A stretch of 64,000 nt of DNA, from contig NC_065417.1 of the NCBI RefSeq assembly GCF_024362695.1, positions 7,247,001-7,311,000 on the forward strand, given 5' to 3'. Below the pieces are notes generated by a model. That model made no database searches. It worked only from the letters and a program-made list of their open reading frames with translations, and had not been told where the DNA came from. This stretch comes from Pectinophora gossypiella (lineage: Eukaryota > Arthropoda > Insecta > Lepidoptera > Gelechiidae). Below, piece after piece: positions 33,215 to 45,285 of the stretch. The position numbers were made by a program, and so were the translations under genes. Within the stretch, counting starts at the first letter, position 1. Each line of letters starts with the position of its first letter.

Positions 33215-34077
33215 AATGCATTAAATAAACACTATTTCATATATAAATTCGACATGTGTCTCTCCACTCCAACTTTGCTCTCCAATCTCCCTGGCGAAAC
33301 GTCAATGTCAAAACCACGTGTAGTGAGTTTATAAAGAAAGTAATAGCTTGTTATTTAAACAAAATAAATTAATTCAAGACTCCAAAATTGCGTTTCTTTT
33401 TATTGAAATTACAATCATTAATTTGTTATTTTACAAATTAAAAAATCGAATGTTTCAATAAAAAGCAAAATATACCCTCTAACAAGATTATATCGCTCTT
33501 CATAAACGAAACGATTTAGGTATTCGCGGTGTTGCCATTTAATATTTTTACCCTTAACCTCGTAAGGCCCGGATTTACAGACACAATAGTTAAACAATGG
33601 GATTTAGATTTTAAAAGGCATCTGGGCCTTACGACCTTAAATATATTTTGTTATTGTTTTTTTCTTGCATAATACGAAATTTTTCATTGTTTCAACCAAT
33701 TCAGCTGCCGCTTTAGCTAATTGCTGAGTACTGAAATTGATATTGACGTGACACTTGACAATTTAACAACTTTGGCTGTTTAGCCGGGAATTTTTGTTGT
33801 ATAATGTAAAAATGTAATATTATAACGTAAGAGTCATATATCTTTCAAATAAAAATTAATAGGAAAGATTTATGATTTTGTGAAGGAAATAGTTCTACCT
33901 ACCTACTTCACGAAAGAGTTTTGGGGATATTTTTTTAGAAATGGGGATATCCAAAATGCGTAGTTGGCAACTCTGACTTGATTTCTTTCCCAGAGTTGAC
34001 TAATTTACTGCTTCTCAAATTCGTATTTTATTGGTGATATTTACATATAGCATTGCTAAATCATTTGCGCTTTCGTC
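33215..34077. promoter_or_regulatory. Shared upstream region of UTP4 and TMEM55
   Basis: 863 bp lie between the two divergent start codons, so both promoters must be here or in untranslated exons. No TATA box or initiator could be fixed. A small inverted-repeat element sits at 33561-33633. Confidence 0.5.
33561..33633. mobile_element. Small inverted-repeat (MITE-like) element
   Basis: Ends CGTAAGGCCC (33561-33570) and GGGCCTTACG (33624-33633) are exact inverted repeats around ACACAATAGTTAAACAATGG. Copy 2 has it at 57778-57850 with one arm base changed. A diverged copy in the opposite orientation is at about 38113-38185 (CCCATTGTTAACTATTGTGT core). Three sites share the core, so it is a dispersed repeat. 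No transposase link is known. Confidence 0.55.
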
Positions 34078-36629
34078 ATGGGTGATGGACAAGGAGAAAA
34101 TCAACTCCTCCTGGCGAATGGTAAGGCTGAAAAACAATTTATTATTTTGACAGCTGATGATTCAACCAAAAACCTATTTTGCTATTTTCTTGTTACTAAA
34201 CAAAGCAATGCTGATAGCTGGAGTAAGCAGCGAAAACTTGTATTGCGCAATTGACTTTCTCGTTTATTACATGAACTGGTGTTTATATACATGTTCAACG
34301 TTGTTGTTTTTACAGAGGAGGTAAATGAGAGTACGTTATCGGTGATCGGACCTGATGAATTACCTCCGCCGTACCAACAAGCTGGGATGCCCATGGTGAC
34401 ATGTCGCGTCTGCCAGGCTATGATAGACATCTCTGGGAAGAGAGAACAACATGTTGTCAAATGTTCTGAGTGTAATGAAGCAACGGTAAGGATTATTGTC
34501 AATTGATGACTCAAAGTTCACCATGACTACAAACACATTAATCCTATTATTTGGATTCGGCATAGGTGCTGTTAAATACCTAATTAGTCCCCAATTCATA
34601 GTTCCTACTATTATGGTTCCTACTCATCTCATTATGCACATACCTACATACATACTTAGTGTCTACTTATTGTCTGTGGCTCTATTTGCATGAATTAAGT
34701 TTATATTTGTGTATGGAAAAAGTAAACAAGTGCTTTGTATTAGATTTAAATATTTACATTAGATTATTTATAGTACATTACACATTATAATAATGTATTT
34801 ATTTTATTCTTAGGTCTTGTTTTGATATCACCAGATATAATAATTGAGATTATAGTGACCTTCTTTAAATATTTTTAAAGACTTCAAAGTAAACAGACTG
34901 CTGTGCCTATTGGGTTGGGATAGGCATATTCCCCAGATAAAAATCTTTATCACCTTAGTATGTTATATTTATATTATTATTTATTACATATTTTTTATGT
35001 CAAATTTGTAAAGTACCACATATTTTTTAAAATATTGTAAATATGGTAAATTTTCCATTTTTTGTAAATAATTAAGTGAATCCTACACTTAGTACCTAGT
35101 TAGCCTGTTTAAATAAATTACTTAACTATCTATTGCTATTCAAGTATCCACTCACTGTTGAGTACACACCTTTCTGTCATGACACTCTTTCTTGTCCTGT
35201 GTAAGTCTTACTTTCTGGCATACAATAAAAATGTTAATGCATACTTATTATTAATTTCCAGCCAATACGAAATGCGCCGCCGGGGAAGAAGTTTGTGCGG
35301 TGCCCGTGCAACTGCTTGTTGATCTGCAAGTCGTCGTCGCAGCGCATCGCGTGCCCGCGGCCCGACTGCAAGCGCATCATAAACCTGGCTCCGTCACCCG
35401 TCACGCCACCCGTGCCTACTATGCCCGGCATGTGCAGGGTCATCTGTGCACACTGCCAGGACACATTCTTGGTAAGTAGATTTGCCATATCATATCTATT
35501 TTTGCCTTACCCTCTAAATAATAATATACTCTGTACTCTGACTTCTAGGATGTTCTATGCCTCATTAAATTATTGAGCTTACTTAGAATGACAGCTGCCA
35601 GGATAGTACAGCACAAGACAGGATAGTAGTTTTCCTGATATGTCTTATAAGCAATATTTAATAATTAAATGCAAATAAAATATGTGTATTTACTACCTCT
35701 AACAATATTACCAGGGTAGATGGTAGAGACTCCACCATTACTTTATATTTTGCTATGTGGTGTCGATCATTCTTCTGACTGATTCTGCTAAGATATCCCT
35801 CATAGCAGAAACTTAAAACTATTACTAATTAAAACCTATCAATGAAAAAAATCATCATATCCATCTTAGGATTTCATATATGATATGTTATGTTATGATT
35901 TCATATTAAGAGAGCTTGCAAGTTGTCCTTTATTACTTATGGGTCCGCCTACCCCATTAGAGATAACGGGCGTGAGTTTTGTTTACAATAAGTTAGATTA
36001 TGACATTGGGCGAAAAAAATCTATCAATGTATTATTAACCCAGTCAAAGGGATAACCAACCAAATGTTAATATTGTTAAGCAAAATATCAGGATATCCCT
36101 TTGTGGAGGCTTCCCCTTCAATGGGAGTGTTATAGTATGTAATGATAGGGGCTTATATTTATAAAGTTAAAAATATGTTTTATGATTGAGTCATACAGCG
36201 CACATCATTTAGTTGAGTTGATAAAAGGGCCATTATTTAAATATGATATAAGAATACTTCTAATCTTATCACAGTGATTAAGAATAGCTCATTGAACTTT
36301 TATTTAGCATGTAAACACTGTCTAATGACTAGAATTTGTTGCAGTATCAACTACTGAAGAACTCGCCGGTGCGATGCCCTCACTGTAGGAAGGTGTCGTC
36401 AGTGGGGCCGCGCATGGCCCTAGTCAAGGGCACGATATTCGCAGTACTTGCTCTCATATGTTTCGCGATCGCTCTTGGCGTGACGCTGGGCACACTCGCG
36501 GCCGCTAAGAGCCACGGCGGCGGCGTGTACGTCGCCTACGTCGGCGCCTTCCTCCTTGCACTCATCCTCGCCGCCCGCGCCATCTATTACTTCGCTATGA
36601 AAGTAAGTGTAATCGACGGACCCATGTAA
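34078..36629 (+). CDS. TMEM55: TMEM55-type phosphatidylinositol-4,5-bisphosphate 4-phosphatase, copy 1
   Basis: Exons 34078-34120, 34316-34485, 35262-35471 and 36345-36629 give 708 bases and 235 residues (human TMEM55A/B are about 257-277). The family hydrolyses the 4-phosphate of PI(4,5)P2 on late endosomes and lysosomes, and TMEM55B also helps position lysosomes. Seen here: N-terminal LPPPYQQ (a PPxY motif), paired CxxC zinc-binding motifs (CRVC, CSEC, CPC, CAHC, CPHC), the family CX5R signature C93-KSSSQ-R99, and two C-terminal transmembrane helices at about 172-194 and 202-225. The tail MKVSVIDGPM follows the second helix. A good donor-like GTAAGT at 36603 lies inside the last exon. I kept the read-through because it gives a family-like tail and an early stop, but a further exon is possible. 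The gene diverges from UTP4. Confidence 0.92.
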
Positions 36630-39600
36630 TAATTACCGCACTAGGTTTTGTGATATGACTAGGAAATATGAAAGATTTCTCAATTCCACATAGCATTATT
36701 ATGTTATTGAATAGTTTTATTATACATATAAAACGCATATTTTAAATGAAACCATCACAACGAGAACTGATTGAATTTTGAAACCAACTTGAGTGGTACG
36801 ACAATATCGCGTGCCAACCCGCAGTCATTGAGAAGTTTCATTATATAATATTATTGTATAGAAAATTGATTGAATGAAGATATATTCAATATTCTCTATT
36901 GTTTCCCAAATCTACTGAACATCTTTATATATATGTTTTGAGATGTTGCATGTAAAGGATTGAGCATTTTTATGGTAGGTAAATTTAACAAATTGTGTCA
37001 TTAAAAATAGATTTATTTTACTTGACATGTAGTTGTCGAAATAATAAATTAGCGATGAGATTATTCTTCAAAATCCAAAAGAACTGAGTGCGTTCTATAA
37101 ACAGGGTGACATGTATAATTTATTGAGGTTTTTGTTCATTTCTTAGGAGTGTTTCATTGCGAAAAGTAATGAATAACATTGCCCACTTTCATTGTGTGTT
37201 GGCGATTAATGAATACTGCAAAGCAATAATAAAAACTAGAAACTTGTTCATTCATTATAATAAGTGTTTGCGATAGTGCATGTGTATGTAAAACAGACAT
37301 GACATAATTTCTTATTGACTTGTAATAATTCTTACAAGTTAACAGTGATAAAGTGGTAATCTTGTATATACTGATCATATTGCTACCGTGCGGCGATTTC
37401 ACAGCGTTGCCTTGTGTCAGCAGTGTAAACATACTTTATCAATATTTGCATGCTATTGTTGATAGCTGATAAGGAGAGACTTTTATGAGCATCCATCTAT
37501 TAATGTACCCTTTTCAAAAGCAAATAAAGAGTATTTCTATTTCTAAAGACGGAGACGCAGGAAGGATTTTTTTTCTAAATCTTTATTAATGACGTTATAT
37601 TCAAACCCACCTGTCAGTCTCAATTTACACGCTAACTTCGATCTCCCGCTATGCGCTGCTACACTGGACTAATGGGAGATAAAGTTATAAAAAATCGATT
37701 ATCTGAACAAATACTCCTGCTTTGATATCGCAATAGCTGTTATCGATATATATTTATTTATTTTATAAATTGACTTTCAACGAAAATACGGGATCTTGAT
37801 ATCGATTTCTTCTAATGATTGTTTGAAGTTGATAATTTTCTTTATTTTTTTAAGAAACATTTAATTTTCGTTTGCATTCGAATATTACGTATTTTAAAAA
37901 ATTTAGTATGACCTATATTTAGCTTCCTTTTTTATTTCGTTTAATAATATGGGACACTTCTATTATACGGGAGGAAATACCTAATTTAAAAAGTTAACAA
38001 CATGTAACCATCGCTTAAAACAGTAGTTCGTGGGGCTCCGGGAATTACTGGTGTTGCCGCATAGAGCCACTAATAATTGTCTGCAATTCAGAAGTTCGCC
38101 CGCAATCATACAGACGTAAGGTCTAATGTCCTTTTTAAATCCAAACCCATTGTTAACTATTGTGTCGGGAAATCTGGTTTTAACAAGATTAAAATAAAAA
38201 ATCCATCTGTTAATCATGGTAAGATTCCCCCTGAAGCGCAGACAAGTGTTATTGGCTGTATCTGAATTTGTTCAACCGATAGCCCTAGGTTAAGTTAGTG
38301 AGTTTGTTTTGAGTTGGTTATTATGTGATAAAAGTATGATAGTGAAGGCTAGAGTCATTGTTTTTATTTTATTTTTCTTTTAGATGCCTACTGAGGTATT
38401 TTATAGTCGAACTATAACATTCTCTGTGAATTGTATTGTGTTAGGATATTTTAAACATTATATTACGTGTAAAATTATCAGTACCTACCTTAGACAATAT
38501 TATATATCATTTATTATTAATTTTCGTAACATGTTAGGGCTTTACACGTGTATTTATAGCTATAAGTCAAATAAATTGTAACTATGAAATCTGCGAGTTT
38601 TACTGTTACCGACAATGAAACATCATGTTATTAAGTTTGTTTATTATATAATAAACAATTAAATTCTGAGGTACATTTTACCTTGATATCTTCAAATAAA
38701 ATACGTATAAATTACAGTGATTGCTTAAGATACAGTGCTTGTTGGTCTGCTGGGGTTTGTAGTATGTCTGCCCACACTACTTTACCAGGGGCACTGAGAT
38801 CAAGTCAAACATATTCCGAAACGTTTGTAAAAGCTCCATGGTAAATAAATGGTTAGTGGTAAACTTACAATTATTCCTTCACAAGAAGCTAGGTTATTGT
38901 TATTTACAGCGTTGTGACATGGATACATTGGATAATACACAAGTTATCATAACGATTATACTTTGTATTTATAAAGTGAAAAAGATCCCAAGATCTCGGC
39001 CCTCAGAATAAAAAAAAATACAAAAATATATGGCAGACATTGGATTCGAAAGTGAAATGCGTTGAAATAAATATTTAGAACATTTAGAAATAAATAACTA
39101 AGAAAAGAATTCGCTTTTCAAACTGTGCATTTCAACTTACATCTCGATTTTGTACATCATTTTGTTTTGTACTGTTCGAGCTTACGTGTATTACATCTTA
39201 TTAAACAGTATGATGCCTAGTTTAAACGCTAGAAAAGTTAAACTGTATGTATGTATCTTGTAATCAGATTATTTCGAAAATGTGTACACTCTAAGCTACT
39301 CACGACTAGACATCAAACATGCAACTCATAGACACCTAAGATACTTATTCCCGTAAAAATAGTGATGTAAAAATATTGGTTCATGCCTTACTGTCTGGAT
39401 AGAATAATAAAATATATCCTTTCAAACTACGTAGAAGGAATGTCAACACCGCACGACATACAAAGCTTCAGTTAATTGCGAGAGTAATATATAGTACTAT
39501 GTACTTGCTAAATTAAATAATTTACAAATATATACTTTAGAATTTACAAAATTATATAACTTAGTTTTTAAGTGTAAAAGGATCATCTATTACGAAATTA

Positions 39601-39886
39601 CGTGTCTATATTGTCTTATGGAATCATGCGACACAAATATTAAAATACTTATTTTTGCATCTTATGTAAAATTACTGAACAAAAGCGTAACGTCGCGTCG
39701 CACACAATTAAAATTTAGAGATCTACAGTCAGAATAAAATTGAGAAGGACGTAATTAGGAATATAGGACATGTTCAGGACATTTAAAATCGTTGAACCGA
39801 AGCTCGGTTTCAATCTTCTTGCGTCTCGTTATCACGACGCCGCCGGCGACACTTGGGGCTTCACACTTCTTTCAGAGTTCGTGTGG
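36630..39886. other. Noncoding stretch between TMEM55 and TPPP
   Basis: No exon recognised. It probably contains the TMEM55 3' UTR and the TPPP 3' UTR. Repeated ATCGAT/TATCGATA motifs occur at about 37695-37805, and a diverged copy of the 33561 element lies at 38113-38185. Confidence 0.45.
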
Positions 39887-41169
39887 TTAGTGGCTTTTGC
39901 CGTAACTGTCCTTGTGTTGATACCCGGTGACGTAACCGGAGCCGTCGACGAGGTCCTTCCTGCCGGCGATTCCCTTGCCTTTGCCGGTCTCGTCGAACCG
40001 CTGTTTGTGCGAGCCTGTGTACTTGCTGGTGTCAGTCAGTCTGTCCACAGCTGCTGCTGCCGCTTGCGACTTTGTTACCTACACAATGTTATACAACAGA
40101 TTAGTGTAACTGTAACATGTCAACGGTGATGTAAGTCCGGGTAACAGCCCCCTCCCCATTTATCCGGCCAAGTACTAGTTGGTGCCATACGCAGCAAATT
40201 TACAATAAGTCACGTCAAAAAAGGTGACGTAAGTGGACGTAGATAACACTTGAAATACGTGACTTGGCGTTTGCCTTCAGGTGTAAGTCTCATCATGTGT
40301 CAAGAATGTTTAATATTGGTAAATTGTAGAATTACTTTAATACGGTAATACTGTAAAATTCCACAGGTTATGAAAATGTAACGAAATTAAAAGAAGAGAG
40401 ATTTTGTATAAAATTATGCATGTTTGTTGACTTGTTCGAGTCACGATTATCACCAACCTTGAATTCGTCTTACTCAACACAGCTGCAATATTTATTTTGA
40501 GTGTTCCGTGGCACAAATGAGACATATTAAATTCTACTTATTTATATTATTTCGGATTGTCCGCTATCTCAGGCGATGTTGCCCGATAGAGCACGCTTAG
40601 GCACGACCGGTGCCCGGTTTATCAAAACTCACAAGTCTACACGTTCACTTGCAGCTTACAAATTACTCACAAGTACGTGTAAATTACGTTTATCAAAAAA
40701 GTACAGGTGTTGTATACCTACTTGTGAAAGAAATATTGACACTTGAACATGTAATTTTACATGACTGTGAAGTTTTGATAAACACATTCTTGTAATAATG
40801 AAAATTTTTACAAGAAATTTGCTTGTAATACGGGGCCTGTAAGTTTACAAACAGGGCACAGGCGGAAAAAAAAGACGCAAAACTTACATGCGATGAAATT
40901 CCTGGCTGTCCACAAGACGTAAGCTTCTTCTTAATGTCGTCGAGTTCTATCTTCTTGCTCTTCGCGAGATCGTCAAGGAATTTCTGGTAGTCTTCTATGC
41001 CGACCTTCAAGGACTTGAGCTTCTTGAAGTGGATGGCAGTGTCAGTGGTAGTGATTTTCTTCCCGTCGATCACTTTTGCCTGTTTCATCCATTTGTCGCT
41101 CTGTGACAACGTGATATGTTTGCCGTCTGACTTCGGGTCACCGAATTTGGAGAAAGCTTTGAAGGCATC
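39887..41169 (-). CDS. TPPP: TPPP/p25-alpha family (Ringmaker-like), 5' end missing
   Basis: Two exons are clear: 40888-41169 (94 codons) and 39887-40078 (63 codons plus TAA), joined in phase 0. They encode DAFKAFSKFGDPKSDGKH, SDKWMKQAKVIDGKKIT and YQKFLDDLAKSKKIE, then VTKSQAAAAAVDRLTDT, the hallmark SKYTGSHKQRFDETGKGKGI, and a GSGYVTGYQHKDSYGKSH end. Family members (Drosophila Ringmaker, human TPPP1-3) bind and bundle microtubules and promote tubulin polymerisation, mainly in neurons and glia. About 157 residues are present; family members have about 175-190. So a short first exon with the start codon lies upstream of 41,170 and was not found. The acceptor before codon GAT at 41169 (TTTCCAG) is good. 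The gene lies between the two duplicated blocks and is single-copy in the window. Confidence 0.9.
40153..40224 (+). repeat. Short dispersed repeat, copy 3 of 3
   Basis: CCCCATTTATCCGGCCAAGT, then GCAGCAAATTTACAATAAGTC and an ACGTCAAAAAAGG end match 4265-4331. It lies in the TPPP intron. Confidence 0.65.
40617..40783. repeat. Imperfect inverted repeat in TPPP intron
   Basis: GTTTATCAAAACTCACAAG (40617-40635) is mirrored by CTGTGAAGTTTTGATAAAC (40765-40783), with 13 exact bases at the outer ends. A third related GTTTATCAAAAAAGT is inside at about 40689. It resembles an old terminal-inverted-repeat element. Confidence 0.5.
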
Positions 41170-43072
41170 CTGGAAATTATAAAATTGAAAAGTTAGATTG
41201 ACAGAACCGTACCCACTTTCAATGTCGTCTCGGAGAGATTTTTGCAGGGCTTGCCGATATTCGTTAGCGTGTAACTAAGTAAACAATCAAAAATACCTTT
41301 CATTCTGTATTGTCCTAAACCTAACTTTTTAAAAGTAGACAAGAAAATGTCCTGTGATGCGCCGTTCCCACTCCCACTCCGCGTACCCTACGTTCCCACT
41401 TTGGGAACATTCCTATTCCCGTTGTAAACTGTTTTTTTTTAATAGACATGCCAACCCCATCGTAACTAAAATTAAAAAACTCTTTAATAGTAAGGACACT
41501 GGCTGCTATTCTTTTTCAAATTGTTATCTCTTGTACTCTGGTCTTATCTGAACGGCACGGCACATCCAGATAGGTGTCTCCCTGAAGGATAACTTTCCTT
41601 AAAAATTTGTTCACGTCTTAAAAACACTCCCACCAGTCCACAGAGTATTGTGTTTGCTACACTTATGTCACCAACCAAGCGCAGTCTTAATTGCCTTCAA
41701 TTTTGTATGTACTTATACGCTGGCTATTGACTTAGTAACCACCTTGCTAACTCATACGACGTACACATAACAAGTGCATACATAACCTTCTAGCTATTTA
41801 ATGTCTACTGGGTTTCTCTTCGAAATGTTTGGTCATTCATGCGCCAAAATCAGTCTGTCAATTTGTTAAAATAAACTTGAAGAAAAGAATGAGAATTTTA
41901 CTCAAAAATAATATACTCGGTTACCTAAAGGGAAAGATATAGGGTAGGTGTGGTAGATTAGTATCACAGAAAAACAATGGAGAAATAGTATCTGAAGTTA
42001 TCCCACAAAATGATGATTATGCACTGACAATAAACCCACCTTGTCCCTCATTTCACCGATGGTCTAAAGGTCTGTAGAGTTTTATTTTGGCTGCTTAGGA
42101 TATGAAAGAGAATGTCTATCTACTGTCACAGTTGGCTCTACCATTATATAAGGCGATACTGCTCATCACGTTGGCATACAGAAAGCTCGGTGAAGGGTGG
42201 CCGCGTGGGTAAACTCACTTCATCTTGCGGTTGGTGTGCATCTGACTAACCCAATTGGGAATATAGTCGTGAACTTACGTTAGTTGTACAATGGTGCTAA
42301 TTCCTGTAAATACCATCTAATTTTATTTTAAGTTATATCTGTCATTTTCTTATCCGCCGAAAAGGAAAGGGACGGGTAATCGACAAGCATAAAATTTATG
42401 GAACACACGTCAATTTTAAGCACAAATCTAAACCAACCGTCTAAAAATTTTACATTGGCTAATAACCCGACAGAGTTAAGTAGACAGCACGTCAAACGGA
42501 TTGCATACCAGCGAGATGCCTATTTTATTCACCCGGGTTATTCATTCGTTTTAAAATTAACTTGTTGACAATCATCCATCCTTTGCCTTTTCGGTGGATA
42601 AGAAAATGACGGGTACTTATAACTTAAAATAAAATTAGGATGTGTATGCAGGAATCGGGGCCAATAACATGTTAAATTCCCGCCACCACCCACTCAGATA
42701 TTAATTTGGAGAACACGAATTGATATATAAGTTGTAGTTTCGCGTTGGTTTATGTCGGCCGACACGCCAACAGAGTCGTAATACTTGGGACGAGTTTGTT
42801 GGTGAAGGTTGTGGTAACAATATCGTAACCGACATTTAATTTGGCAAGACAACGTAGAAGAGAAAGTGTCAGGCACACGACTGCCACTTGTAGCGTCACA
42901 AGACACGCGACAAGTCTAGTGCCAGGTGCTTCACTGTACTCTATTCTTGACAAGTTGCGACGGACTTTACAACTGTTTTTGTATACCTTCTATGAAGGTT
43001 GTGTCGAGTATATCACGACTACGCGCTGCGAAGTTTTTGCTACGCTGTGTAGCTATCGTCAATAAAAACTTT
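41170..43072. other. Noncoding stretch upstream of TPPP
   Basis: The missing first TPPP exon should be here or further upstream, but no exon was convincing. Some short repeats occur, such as TAACCCAATTGGGAATATAGTCG near 42250, related to TACCCCAATTGAGATATAG near 23385. Confidence 0.4.
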
Positions 43073-44113
43073 TTTTCTACTCCTCTACTTTAATCTGGCA
43101 TTTAAATAACCAAAAAGTCTAATATAAGTACATACATAATTAAACTCTTTGAAAAAGTGTACGCTCTATGGTCTATAAAAGCATTGTTTACAAAGTGTAA
43201 CTGTACTATAATGTCGCCAAAAAAGCATTGTTGTTTTTTTTTTTTTTTGACCTGGAAACTGGCACCTTTACTTTGTTTGGTGCCATAGATATACTATAAA
43301 AAAAAGTATACATTTGCCGCCATTTTCCCGCGCGTTGGAAAATAAATTGGAAAATTTTTGTGTTTCGTTTAAAATTACGTCGTCGTAGAAAAAGTATTGT
43401 ATGCAACGTTGTATAACTAGGTCAAAAAATGCTCGTGGCGTCTCTTATTGCGATGTTCGCCAAGGCTCACATCGCAACTCACGCCACTCGCATTTTTTGA
43501 CCCTTCTTATACAACTGTTGCATAAAATACTATTTTCTACTCCTCTACTTTAATCTGGCATTTAAATAACCAAAAAGTCTAATATAAGTACATACATAAT
43601 TAAACTCTTTGAAAAAGTGTACGCTCTATGGCCTATAAAAGCATTGTTTACAAAGTGTAACTGTACTATAATGTCGCCAAAAAAGCATTGTTGTTGTTTT
43701 TTTTTTTTGACCTGGAAACTGGCACCTTTACTTTGTTTGGTGCCATAGATATACTATAAAAAAAAAGTATACATTTGCCGCCATTTTCCCGCGCGTTGGA
43801 AAATAAATTGGACAAAATACCGATCTACATATCAACACTGCAGTAAAACCTACCAATGTACCCAATATTACCATATCACACAATACCATTCAAAATTTAC
43901 ATCTTCATTTTTATAATTAAAATTTTTCTTTGTATAATTTTTGTTTCATTTAAAATTACGTCGTCGTAGAAAAAGTATTGTATGCAACGTTGTATAACTA
44001 GGTCAAAAAATGCTCGTGGCGTCTCTTATTGCGATGTTCGCCAAGGCTCACATCGCAACTCACGCCACTCGCATTTTTTGACCCTTCTTATACAACTGTT
44101 GCATAAAATACTA
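43073..44113. repeat. Two-unit tandem repeat, each with a long hairpin
   Basis: Unit 1 is 43073-43532 (460 bp) and unit 2 is 43533-44113 (581 bp). They are nearly identical except for about 120 extra bases in unit 2 near 43812-43940. Each carries an imperfect inverted repeat (43394-43530; 43975-44111) with arms of about 60 bases. The left arm has GGTCAAAAAATGCTCGTGGC and the right arm GCCACTCGCATTTTTTGACC, with ATGCAAC...GTTGCAT further out. Unit 2 ends exactly where the second duplicated block starts. No coding frame seen. Element family unknown. Confidence 0.85.
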
Positions 44114-45285
44114 TTACAAGAGCTAAAACTCCACTGCTTTATAATTATACACTAAATGGAGCGGTTATTTTATTCTACTACACCTAATTGAAAATGTTAC
44201 TTAGTTTACAAAAACAGAAATTGGAACGACGATACGTTTCCCGCACTTAGAGAGATATGGAACTAAATTTAAGTAGATAAATTAGAACGCCAGCCCGTAC
44301 CTGCTAATACAACACGTAATCGTGTAATACTGTTTTTTCAGGATTCTCTCTGGAGGAATATCGAGCTGCGATTCGTTCGGTGAGCTGTCAACCGGAACCG
44401 AAGATATTCCCCGTCGATGTGGCGCCGTCTCCTAAACCACTACCACCAACTTCCACTGGTAGATCCTTATAATGTAACCGTTTGTAACCGATATGGGTAA
44501 CTGTCATGTCACAAATGATTGATTATAATAATAAATTATACAAAATTAGAGATCCTCCTCTACTGGTAGGTCCATAATAAATCGACCAAAGAGGAGGTCC
44601 ATGTTGCGCCCTATATAATAAATGACCTACGGCGACCTTACTCACCGCACCACTTTTCGCTTTATGTACCTGGCTCTATCATCGTAAGGTGATAGTTACG
44701 TAATCCAAAAATACCCTCATAATAAAATTCCTATTGAGGTGAACAAAACTAAACACGAAAATAGGCAGCTTATGCAACTATAACGCCTGGTATAACGCCT
44801 GCGTTAAAGGTAAACATTGTCTCTGTATCACTTTGTGTAAATAAAATAGTTACAGCTATCGTTTTAGAAGTTTTGTGGTAAAAAACAATTAATTTGGTTG
44901 TAAATACAGTGTGGAAGTGTTAGCAGCAATTCGGACGCAAAACCAACTAAAATATTAGTGAGTGGAAAAATATCCCAATCAGTGGCAAATATTCAACGTT
45001 TTCAACTTATACTGTCAGTGAATTATACCAAAAGGCAAACCCCGTGTAAGTGTAAAACATTTCTACGTAGTTCCGATATAAAAGAAACAGTGGACAAGAG
45101 TTAATTTTTAAATTTAGTAAAAATCAAAACCGTTACGATATAAACTGATCAAAATTTGCCTATCTATGACATCTAGTGGACGATAGCAGAATTACAACAT
45201 TGCTTATGAAAACTACTCAACACTAGAGGGCGCTTACTCAATCAAATATAATTTAACCTACTTACTACTAGAGGGCGCTGTTATC

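Larger units (their letters stand above)
25161..36598. repeat. Segmental duplication, copy 1
   Basis: This segment reappears at 44114-60836. Apart from one 5.3-kb LINE in copy 2, the two align end to end with scattered substitutions and short indels, about 98-99% alike by eye. It holds the last three exons of the CIMIP1-like gene, all of UTP4, and the TMEM55 gene as far as its tenth codon from the end. Copy 1 carries the LINE empty site at 25844-25849. Confidence 0.93.

Noticed and set aside
34182..34599. Minus-strand frames opposite TMEM55 exon 2
   Set aside because: Shadows of the real exon, duplicated with it in block 2.
36600..36608. Splice donor AAA|GTAAGT ending the last TMEM55 exon
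   Set aside because: The motif is good, but reading on gives a short plausible tail and a stop 24 bases later, and no further exon was recognised. Kept as an alternative only.
43073..44113. CRISPR-like or satellite array
   Set aside because: Only two long units with an internal hairpin and no short spaced repeats; the sequence is eukaryotic.
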